Assembly: GCA_027061425.1 (NCBI GenBank) | Contig: JALSUN010000022.1 | Span: 1 to 14,884 of the forward strand | Direction: 5' to 3' | DNA: 14,884 nucleotides | Source of the DNA: Helicobacteraceae bacterium | GTDB lineage: Bacteria; Campylobacterota; Campylobacteria; Campylobacterales; Sulfurimonadaceae | In this document: positions 1 through 6,119 of the stretch, piece after piece | How the letters are laid out: each line of letters opens with the position of its first letter | How positions within the stretch are numbered: the stretch's first letter is position 1 | Translations under genes and position numbers: made by a program | The notes under the pieces: generated by a model | Told to the model about the DNA's origin: nothing | Seen by the model: only the letters and a program-made list of their open reading frames with translations | The model's database searches: none

Positions 1-46
1 ACCAAATCTAAACCTTTTAACCTTTTTGGCTTTTGCTTATCTCTTT

Positions 47-52
47 TATAAT
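47..52 (+). promoter_or_regulatory. candidate -10 box upstream of the first ACP gene
   Basis: A perfect TATAAT lies 68 bases before the ACP start codon in a T-rich stretch. No convincing -35 box is seen, which is usual for the main sigma factor of Campylobacterota, where the -35 is poorly conserved. It would give a leader of about 60 nucleotides. Perfect -10 boxes occur by chance in AT-rich DNA, and the gene could instead be read from an upstream operon beyond the left edge. Confidence 0.3.
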
Positions 53-119
53 TTTTTAACGCTACCCTCAAACTCACTATGTTAAACTACTGCTAATATA
101 AATGAAATAGGGTGTAACT

Positions 120-371
120 ATGGTAACAACTGACGTTTTAAAAGAGAAAATCATTGAAGGTCTTAGTCTAGAAGACATTGAAGCAAGTGAGATTAGTGAT
201 ACAGATCCACTTTTTGGTGAAGATGGACTGGGCCTTGACTCTGTAGATGCTATAGAGTTAACGCTTGTAGTAGAGAAAGAGTTTGGTGTCAAGGTGACAA
301 ATATCGCTGATGCAGAGACTATTTTTGCTACTGCAGCATCTCTTTGTGACTACATTAACGAAAACAAGTAG
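120..371 (+). CDS. acyl carrier protein (ACP 1)
   Basis: A stand-alone acyl carrier protein of 83 residues, the usual size. The phosphopantetheine attachment site is Ser41 in the motif GLDSVDAIEL, and the protein is acidic with four predicted helices as in the PP-binding family. It should carry growing acyl or aryl-acyl chains as thioesters in the cytoplasm. The ATG at 120 has a good ribosome binding site, TAGGGTG at 108-114. The protein closely resembles ACP 3 (11382-11642): they share an identical 14-residue block around the serine, but ACP 1 has one extra Gly (Gly33) before it. It is separated from the main operon by the opposite-strand methyltransferase gene, so it is either a single-gene unit or the last gene of an operon to the left. 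The ACP identity is firm; the role in polyene or resorcinol assembly is inferred from context. Confidence 0.92.
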   Translation: MVTTDVLKEKIIEGLSLEDIEASEISDTDPLFGEDGLGLDSVDAIELTLVVEKEFGVKVTNIADAETIFATAASLCDYINENK

Positions 372-380
372 TTTTTAAAC

Positions 381-406
381 TCATAATGTACGCTTGTACA
401 TTATGA
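381..406. terminator. hairpin between convergent genes, likely bidirectional terminator
   Basis: A perfect inverted repeat: an 11-bp arm at 381-391 (TCATAATGTAC), the loop GCTT, and the complementary arm at 396-406. It sits 9 bases after the ACP 1 stop codon and 14 bases beyond the 3' end of the convergent methyltransferase gene, where a shared terminator is expected. The stem is AT-rich. No strong T-run follows on the plus strand, and only a modest one follows on the minus strand, so termination strength is uncertain. Confidence 0.55.
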
Positions 407-420
407 TGGAAGTAGAGGGA

Positions 421-1491
421 TTACCCTTTACGCTTACAAGTGGTCAGTGTATGACCAAATCCTAAACGATCGATTTCAGTGTCCACTTCAAGTCCTGCGG
501 CTTCAATATACTTATGCATATCTTCTGCACTGTACATTTTACTTGTACCATTAGCCAGTGCTGTAAAGTAAGGTGAACAGTTTATAAGGATGTAGGCACC
601 GATCTCATGTTGTTGGCGGTCCCAGTAAGGTTCTATAATGTTGATGCGACCATCTTCACTGAGTGCCTCTTTTGCCCGTTGTAAAATAGCGATAATGTCT
701 TCTGGTGGAAAACAGTCTAGAAACTGACTCATCCACACCACATCAAAACCTTTTGGAAAAGGCTTGGAGTGGTCAAGCAAGTCCATGACTTCACCATGAA
801 CACGATCTTTGACACCTGCTGCTTCAGCATTTTTAAATGCGGTCTGGATCTGAAGTGGATGGTCACAAATGGTCACTTCAGTTTGAGGTGAGGCAGTCGT
901 GATAGCGATGGCCCATTTACCCGTGTTGCCACCGATGTCTAAGATCTTCTTAGGCTTTTTTTCGGCCATGATGTCAACGAGTGTCTTAAATGCAGAGTCA
1001 GAGTAGAAATGATCATAACCAAACCAACTCTCACGGGTCTCTTTAGGAAGTTCTGTAAGATGGGGATAGATCGTCTCCCAATCTTTACTGAAGTAGTTTT
1101 GAAGACCGGTAGGTTCACTTTTTTTAATAGACTCACCTAAGTCCATAATACCAAGGTAGTTCACATCTCTGGTATAGTTAAAGTTGGCATTGGTCATCTC
1201 GTCAAATGCTAAGAAAAATCCAACACGTGTGATGAAATAACGTCCATTTTCATACTTTAAAGCACCCATACTGTAACCCGATTCACAGAGTACTTTGAGA
1301 CCGTACTCGCTAATGTCAGTGGCTTCTTGAAGCTCTTGTATGCTCATACCCGTTTTTTTGTTTTTGTGTAGTAACTCTAAGACCTTCCACTCTCTCAAGA
1401 GGTTTGCTACATGAAAAATCACGGGTGCATGTGCGATTTTTTGGGCTTCCATGAGTGCATCGAGTGAACTGAGTTTGTCCGTATCAAACAT
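421..1491 (-). CDS. SAM-dependent methyltransferase (O-methyltransferase family, CrtF/ASMT-like)
   Basis: A protein of 356 residues, typical of the two-domain small-molecule O-methyltransferases (Methyltransf_2 type). Residues about 15-100 form a winged-helix dimerisation domain. Residues about 165-350 form the Rossmann catalytic domain with SAM motif I at 183-191 (LDIGGNTGK), an acidic residue after strand 2 at Asp210, and an IIEPYW segment at 285-290. The ATG at 1491 (minus strand) is preceded by a GGAAG ribosome binding site at 1499-1495. Flexirubin clusters of Bacteroidota carry a similar methyltransferase, as far as I recall, so the likely substrate is the aryl head group of the polyene or an ACP-bound precursor; whether it methylates O or C cannot be read from the sequence. 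It points against the rest of the locus, convergent with ACP 1 and divergent from darA, so it has its own promoter. The family is firm; the substrate is inferred. Confidence 0.88.
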   Translation of the reverse strand: MFDTDKLSSLDALMEAQKIAHAPVIFHVANLLREWKVLELLHKNKKTGMSIQELQEATDISEYGLKVLCESGYSMGALKYENGRYFITRVGFFLAFDEMTNANFNYTRDVNYLGIMDLGESIKKSEPTGLQNYFSKDWETIYPHLTELPKETRESWFGYDHFYSDSAFKTLVDIMAEKKPKKILDIGGNTGKWAIAITTASPQTEVTICDHPLQIQTAFKNAEAAGVKDRVHGEVMDLLDHSKPFPKGFDVVWMSQFLDCFPPEDIIAILQRAKEALSEDGRINIIEPYWDRQQHEIGAYILINCSPYFTALANGTSKMYSAEDMHKYIEAAGLEVDTEIDRLGFGHTLTTCKRKG

Positions 1492-1541
1492 AAACTTCCT
1501 TTAATTATGAGACTATTACAGCCTCTGTTTTTGCTAGTTGC

Positions 1542-1547
1542 ATTATA
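1542..1547 (-). promoter_or_regulatory. candidate -10 box of the methyltransferase gene
   Basis: Read on the minus strand this is a perfect TATAAT, 50 bases before the methyltransferase start codon, giving a leader of about 45 nucleotides. No clear -35 element is visible. Its position in a divergent intergenic region supports it, but the call rests on a six-base match in AT-rich DNA. Confidence 0.35.
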
Positions 1548-1677
1548 TTGGAGTTGTCCTCTTAATGTGCTGAAATATCAGGAAGGATATGAAACTACAG
1601 GTGTTGAAAGAGGCTGTGATTTTAGAGAAGATTATAGATGTGTCTGCATACTTATGATGCTTTATGGGGACATACGT

Positions 1678-1683
1678 TAAAAT
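1678..1683 (+). promoter_or_regulatory. weak candidate -10 box of the darA operon
   Basis: TAAAAT lies 31 bases before the preferred darA start codon. The 14-gene operon needs a promoter within 1492-1714 because the gene upstream points the other way. This is one of several AT-rich hexamers there (another TAAAAT is at 1691-1696), and no -35 box supports any of them. The existence of a promoter in the interval is much surer than this exact site. Confidence 0.22.
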
Positions 1684-1714
1684 CTAAGGCTAAAATAAAA
1701 TTTTGTGGTTTTTA

Positions 1715-2629
1715 ATGAAAAAAGTATTAGTTCTCTATTATTCGCAGAGTGGTCAGCTTAAAAAAATGGTTAACAGTGTAACAGCACCACTTTTAAAGAG
1801 TGATGATGTCTCTGTTGATTATCACAAGATCCAGCCTGTGACCAAATACCCATATCCATGGCCTTTTTATCCATTTTTTGACGCTTTTCCAGAAGCGATC
1901 TATATGAATGGATGCCCCGTGGAAGAGATAGAAGGTCTGCATGAGCAGTATGACCTCATAATTTTGGGCTATACCATCTGGTTTTTGTCACCATCTATTC
2001 CAGTGACAGGGTTTTTACAGTCAGATCAAGCCAAAAAAATCTTTAAAAACACGCCTGTTGTGACACTTATTGCTTGTCGTGACATGTGGGTTATGGCACA
2101 AGAAAAGATGAAAAAGCTACTTAAAGACCTTGACGCGACACTGATAGACAATGTTGTGCTTACAGACCAAGGGGGCTCTCTCTACGCATTTTTGACCACA
2201 CCACGTTGGTTATTGACAGGTAAGAAAGATCCTGTGTTTGGTCTACCAGCGGCAGGTGTCTCTACAAAAGATATGAAGGCGAGTGTACGTTTTGGAGAAC
2301 GTCTTTTGGATGGACTTCAAAAAGATGAAGAGAAGTTAAAGCAACCGATGTTAAAGAGCATGGGTGCGGTGAGTGTCAATGGTAAGCTTGTTGCCACAGA
2401 AAAAATAGCTACGCGCTCTTTTATGATCTGGGGAAAACTGATACAAAAAGCAGGGGCACCCGGTAGTTTTGCACGAAAAATTGTGATTACGATTTATACA
2501 GTTTTTTTAGTGACTTTGGTACTGACTATAGTCCCTTTAAACATTTTAGTGAAAAACATCATCTATCCTTTTAGAAAAAAGCAGATTGAAGAAAGTGTCA
2601 AATATTATGAAAAACCATCAGGACGGTAA
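1715..2629 (+). CDS. darA: dialkylresorcinol aromatase/condensing protein DarA (flavodoxin-like)
   Basis: A protein of 304 residues whose N-terminus reads MKKVLVLYYSQSGQ, a flavodoxin-like first strand and phosphate-binding loop. A further Rossmann-type strand (LIILGYTIWFLSPSIP) lies at about 81-96. Residues about 256-279 form one hydrophobic helix followed by basic residues, which suggests a C-terminal inner-membrane anchor. DarA proteins of the dialkylresorcinol pathway work with the ketosynthase DarB and turn the condensed diketide into the aromatic resorcinol. The gene directly follows the divergent promoter region and lies two bases before darB, the usual pair. An in-frame TTG at 1703 would add four residues; the ATG at 1715 is preferred because it places the flavodoxin strand at the extreme N-terminus. 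Neither start has a strong ribosome binding site. Confidence 0.82.
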   Translation: MKKVLVLYYSQSGQLKKMVNSVTAPLLKSDDVSVDYHKIQPVTKYPYPWPFYPFFDAFPEAIYMNGCPVEEIEGLHEQYDLIILGYTIWFLSPSIPVTGFLQSDQAKKIFKNTPVVTLIACRDMWVMAQEKMKKLLKDLDATLIDNVVLTDQGGSLYAFLTTPRWLLTGKKDPVFGLPAAGVSTKDMKASVRFGERLLDGLQKDEEKLKQPMLKSMGAVSVNGKLVATEKIATRSFMIWGKLIQKAGAPGSFARKIVITIYTVFLVTLVLTIVPLNILVKNIIYPFRKKQIEESVKYYEKPSGR

Positions 2630-2631
2630 GT

Positions 2632-3780
2632 GTGAGTAGAACAGTATACATCAATGATATTCAGGCATTTTTGCCTAACGAAGCAGTAGACAATGAACAT
2701 ATAGAGCAGGTTCTAGGACAGATAGGCTCAAGACCTTCTCGTGCAAAGCGGATGATATTACGCTCTAACAAGATCAAGACACGTCATTATGCTTTAGATA
2801 AGGAGAGTCGTTTACCTACTCATACCAATGCACAGTTGGCAGCAGAAGTAGTGCAGAAACTTCACTCAAAGAACTTTGACATCAACCATATAGAACTCCT
2901 TGCTTGTGGCACAACTATGGCCGACCAACTCATGCCAAATCACGCTTTGATGGTGCATGGTGATCTTAAGATACCAAGTTGTGAGGTGATCGCTACTGCC
3001 GGAATCTGCCTGTCGGCTACTATGGCTCTGAAGTATGCCTATCTTTCGGTAATGGCTGGAGAGTGTGATCATGCTGTAGCCACAGGTAGTGAAAACTGCT
3101 CATCACTGATGCGTTCAGAGCATTTTGATGAAGAGATCGCGACTAAGGTAGATGCCTTGGGTAAAGCACCCGAGATCGCTTTTGAAAAAGACTTTTTACG
3201 ATGGATGTTGAGTGATGGTGCAGGTGCTGCACGTCTGAGCCCTACACCTAACGCAGAAGGTATCTCACTAAAAGTAGAGTGGATCGTTCAAAAGTCGTAT
3301 GCTAATGAACAAGATGCTTGCATGTATGCAGGTGCGGAGAAACTTGACGATGGCACTTTAAAAGGGTGGCGTGACTATACCCCAAAAGAGTGGGCGGAAC
3401 ACTCTGTGATGACGATCAAACAAGATGTCAAACAGCTCAACGAACACATTATTAACTACACTGTAACCAAACCACTTAAAGCGTTGGTAGAAAGTGGAAA
3501 ACTGGACCCTGATGAGATAGACTACTTTTTACCGCATTACTCTTCGGGCTACTTTAGAGACAAGGTGTATGATGGTATGAAAGAAGCGGGCTGTGACATC
3601 GCTCAAGAGAAGTGGTTTACCAACCTGACTACCAAGGGAAACACGGGCTCAGCTTCGATTTTTATTATCTTAGAAGAACTTTTTCATTCGGGACGTCTAA
3701 AAGCTGGAGACACTTTACTTTGTTACATTCCTGAAAGCGGTCGTTTTTCGACAGCATTTATGAAGTTAGAGGTGGTCTAG
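2632..3780 (+). CDS. darB: DarB, 3-oxoacyl-ACP synthase III-like dialkylresorcinol ketosynthase
   Basis: A FabH-like thiolase-fold enzyme of 382 residues. The catalytic triad of the KAS III family is visible: Cys126 in ATAGICLSAT, His302 in FLPHYSS and Asn337 in TKGNTGSAS. The N-terminal stretch, with PSRAKRMILRSNKIKTRHYA at about 35-54 and THTNAQL at 63-69, is typical of flexirubin-cluster DarB proteins. DarB joins two acyl chains, a beta-ketoacyl unit and an unsaturated acyl unit, by C-C bond formation; the product is then aromatised with DarA. The start is GTG at 2632, two bases after the darA stop, with AGGA at 2620-2623 as ribosome binding site; translation is probably coupled. The protein is full length and has no missing key residue. 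The family is firm; the chain specificity cannot be read. Confidence 0.9.
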   Translation: MSRTVYINDIQAFLPNEAVDNEHIEQVLGQIGSRPSRAKRMILRSNKIKTRHYALDKESRLPTHTNAQLAAEVVQKLHSKNFDINHIELLACGTTMADQLMPNHALMVHGDLKIPSCEVIATAGICLSATMALKYAYLSVMAGECDHAVATGSENCSSLMRSEHFDEEIATKVDALGKAPEIAFEKDFLRWMLSDGAGAARLSPTPNAEGISLKVEWIVQKSYANEQDACMYAGAEKLDDGTLKGWRDYTPKEWAEHSVMTIKQDVKQLNEHIINYTVTKPLKALVESGKLDPDEIDYFLPHYSSGYFRDKVYDGMKEAGCDIAQEKWFTNLTTKGNTGSASIFIILEELFHSGRLKAGDTLLCYIPESGRFSTAFMKLEVV

Positions 3781-3783
3781 TCT

Positions 3784-4191
3784 ATGAACGAACAAGAAGT
3801 TCCACAAGACGAAAACAGTATTTATCGTGGCCAGAAGCGTGCAGTCTATGCGACAGGCCAAGATGGTGAGTATGGTGTTGTAGCATCAAGTGGATGGGAT
3901 GTTGAAGAGGAGGCGACGCAACAAGCAGTGGCTGAACTTGAACGTCTTGCTGATGAGGCGTATGAAGCTTGTGTATCAGGTCAAGCCTCTCCTTTAGAGT
4001 TTCATATGTATGACAACCGTCTTGATATTCTCTCCCTTTCTCAGGCAACAGGGCTTTTTCAGTGGCGTATAAAACGTCACTTTAGACCTGAAGTGTTTGC
4101 CAAACTTTCTGAGAAAATGTTAGAGCGTTACAGTGATGTGATGGGCATAAGTAATGATGTACTAAAAACTGTTCCTAAAAGAGAGTCTTAA
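3784..4191 (+). CDS. unknown 135-aa protein of the resorcinol/polyene operon, with HTH-like C-terminus
   Basis: I do not recognise this family with confidence. The protein has 135 residues, is soluble and has no signal peptide or membrane helix. Residues about 14-40 look beta-rich (YRGQKRAVYATGQDGEYGVV, then a Ser-Gly-Trp). Residues 41-65 form an acidic, Ala/Glu-rich helix. Residues about 79-129 resemble a lambda-repressor-type helix-turn-helix: LSLSQATGLFQWRIKRHFRP, then LSEKMLERYSDVMGISNDVL, the pattern in which a recognition helix is followed by a 'kiA..lgvs..eL' helix. The gene starts three bases after the darB stop and ends directly before the BtrH_N gene, which suggests a job linked to resorcinol formation or joining. 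It may be a pathway regulator or a small accessory protein; the HTH reading is by eye. Confidence 0.8.
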   Translation: MNEQEVPQDENSIYRGQKRAVYATGQDGEYGVVASSGWDVEEEATQQAVAELERLADEAYEACVSGQASPLEFHMYDNRLDILSLSQATGLFQWRIKRHFRPEVFAKLSEKMLERYSDVMGISNDVLKTVPKRES

Positions 4192-5196
4192 TTGTCTACA
4201 GCTAACAAAACTTTTATCCATAAACATGCAGGTCACTGTGAAAGTGGTGTGATGTCTACGATGCTAACACATCATGGTCTCTCTTTGAGTGAACCGATGG
4301 CCTTTGGTCTTTCGAGCGCATTGAACTTTGCCTATCTTCCTTTTGTGAAATTGGCTGGGATGCCGCTTATTGCGTATCGTTCCATCCCTAAAGCCATCAT
4401 CAAAGGCTTGCAGAAAAACATCGGTGTGAAGATGAAGATCGAGACCTTCTCCAACCAACAGAAGGGGCAAGAACGTTTGGATGTACTGCTTGAAGAGGGA
4501 AAGATCGTTGGTGCGCAGACGTCAGTATTTTGGTTGCCTTACCTTCCTGAAGAGATGCGTTTTCACTTTAATGGTCATAACCTTTTGGTCTATGGCAAAG
4601 AGGAGACGAGCTACAAGATCAGTGATCCTGTTTTTGAACATGTTGTTGAGGCAAGTGAGCAGGAGTTTTTGAAAGCACGTTTTGCCAAAGGTGTGATGGC
4701 ACCAAAAGGTGCCATCTATTACCCTACATATGTTCCAACAACAATCGACTATGAAAACGTAGTGCCTAAGGCGGTAAAAACAGTAGCTAAGCGTATGTTA
4801 AACACTCCTGTACCTATAGCTGGTCTTAAAGGGATGCATTACTTGGCAAAAGCGATTAGAAAACTTGAAAGTAAAGACCGCCGTTATGCACGTCTTTTTC
4901 TAGGGCATATCGTAAGAATGCAAGAAGAAATCGGTACAGGTGGTGCAGGTTTTCGCTATATTTACGCCTCTTTTTTACAAGAGTCAGGGCATATTTTAAA
5001 CAATGAAGTACTTTTAGAGTCTGCTGAGATGATGACAGCAGTGGGAGACAGTTGGCGAGAGTTGGCACTGATGATTGCCAAGTCTATTCGTTCTAAAAAG
5101 AGCGAAAGTGTTGATTTTGAAGCCTTGGCGCAGAAGTTAGAGTCTATTGCTGATGAAGAGGCTGTTGTCTATAAAAAACTGTTAACGGCATTTTAA
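4192..5196 (+). CDS. BtrH N-terminal-domain protein, probable ACP-dependent acyltransferase
   Basis: A 334-residue protein of the BtrH_N type. The N-terminal domain has a papain-like arrangement: Cys16 in HAGHCESGV, His129 in FNGHNLLVYG and Asp145 in ISDPVF, all at the expected spacing. Residues about 225-334 form a helical second domain containing GTGGAGFRYIYASFL, like the DUF4872 region. BtrH of butirosin biosynthesis transfers an acyl group from an ACP to an aminoglycoside. By analogy this protein may move the polyene acyl group from an ACP to the resorcinol hydroxyl, forming the flexirubin ester; that step is inference. The start is TTG at 4192, one base after the previous stop, with an AGAGAG ribosome binding site overlapping the end of the upstream gene. 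No in-frame ATG precedes the conserved GHCESG, so the TTG is needed. Its stop overlaps the start of the ABC ATPase gene by one base. Confidence 0.82.
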   Translation: MSTANKTFIHKHAGHCESGVMSTMLTHHGLSLSEPMAFGLSSALNFAYLPFVKLAGMPLIAYRSIPKAIIKGLQKNIGVKMKIETFSNQQKGQERLDVLLEEGKIVGAQTSVFWLPYLPEEMRFHFNGHNLLVYGKEETSYKISDPVFEHVVEASEQEFLKARFAKGVMAPKGAIYYPTYVPTTIDYENVVPKAVKTVAKRMLNTPVPIAGLKGMHYLAKAIRKLESKDRRYARLFLGHIVRMQEEIGTGGAGFRYIYASFLQESGHILNNEVLLESAEMMTAVGDSWRELALMIAKSIRSKKSESVDFEALAQKLESIADEEAVVYKKLLTAF

Positions 5197-6119
5197 TGAT
5201 TAAAATCACGAACCTTCTGAAACGTTATGGTGACAAGGTCGCTTTAAACCACCTCTCTCTTGAAATTGGTCCAGGAACTATTTTTGGACTCTTGGGTCCT
5301 AATGGTGCAGGAAAAACAACACTTATCTCCATACTAAATGGTTTGACACAATATACAGAAGGTGAAGTCAGCGTTTTTGGTATGCCTCTAGACAAAAATC
5401 TGGTAGCCATTCGTAAACGCTGTGCACTGATCCCCCAGACCCTCGCTTTTTATGAGAACTTAACGGTTATAGAAAACCTAAACTTTTTTGGTGGGATTCA
5501 AAACATAGAGAAGGCACAGCTCAAAAAAAACATAAGCTATGCAGTAGAGACCAACCGACTCTCTTCTATGTTACACCAGAGAGCTTCTACGCTCTCTGGA
5601 GGTCAAAAACGACGTCTTAATATCGCAATAGGACTTTTAAATGACCCGGATATCCTCTTCTTTGATGAGCCTACTGTGGGCATAGATCCGGAGTCGAGAA
5701 ATGAGATCTTAGAGACCATCCTCTCATTTAAAAAGGCCAACAAAACGGTTGTATACACCTCTCACTATATGCCAGAAATTGAGAAGATCTGTGATGAAGT
5801 GGCCATCATTAATGCAGGAGAGATCATTAAAAGTGGAACGATGGAGCAGATGTTAAACAATGCATCAGCATCACAGGTCATTTTTGAGATCTATGAGACA
5901 CCACTTGAGACGTTAGAGATGCTATCCGCTCAAGGCAGTGCTTTGAGTGTGGTTGACAGTATGCATCTGCTCTTAGATGAGAAGTCAAGTCAAGCGGTTG
6001 CCAAGACTTTAGACCTTTTGGAAAATGCTGGGATCATGGTGAAAAATGTGCGTTATGGTACGACTACTTTAGAGTCACTTTTTATCAATCTGACATCAAA
6101 GGGGCGTAGAGATGTTTAA
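5196..6119 (+). CDS. ABC transporter ATP-binding protein
   Basis: A 307-residue ATPase of the ABC-2 exporter type (CcmA/DrrA-like). Walker A GPNGAGKT is at 34-41, the Q-loop glutamine at 81, the signature LSGGQ at 133-137, Walker B ILFFDE at 153-158 and the switch histidine at 190. Residues about 230-307 form the C-terminal extension common in drug, lipid and polysaccharide exporters. It should hydrolyse ATP at the inner membrane and drive the permease encoded directly downstream, whose start overlaps this gene by eight bases. In this setting the cargo is likely the pigment or a lipid-linked precursor. The ATG at 5196 overlaps the previous stop (TAATG). A run of eight A at 5523-5530 lies inside the coding frame; the frame continues normally through it. 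Confidence 0.95.
   Translation: MIKITNLLKRYGDKVALNHLSLEIGPGTIFGLLGPNGAGKTTLISILNGLTQYTEGEVSVFGMPLDKNLVAIRKRCALIPQTLAFYENLTVIENLNFFGGIQNIEKAQLKKNISYAVETNRLSSMLHQRASTLSGGQKRRLNIAIGLLNDPDILFFDEPTVGIDPESRNEILETILSFKKANKTVVYTSHYMPEIEKICDEVAIINAGEIIKSGTMEQMLNNASASQVIFEIYETPLETLEMLSAQGSALSVVDSMHLLLDEKSSQAVAKTLDLLENAGIMVKNVRYGTTTLESLFINLTSKGRRDV

Noticed and set aside
11..26. Tandem copy of AACCTTTT at the left edge.
   Set aside because: Two copies of an eight-base low-complexity word are expected by chance in a T-rich stretch.
1..85. Open frames running off the left edge on both strands: a hydrophobic plus-strand frame ending at 83-85, and a basic minus-strand frame that could begin with GTG at 77.
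   Set aside because: Each has fewer than 30 codons in AT-rich DNA, the minus-strand start has no ribosome binding site, and neither resembles a known protein end. Sequence to the left is needed to decide.
5523..5530. Run of eight A in the ABC ATPase gene as a possible frameshift or slippage site.
   Set aside because: The frame reads on unbroken through Walker B and the switch histidine, and such runs are common in Lys/Asn codons of this genome; no sign of a programmed shift.
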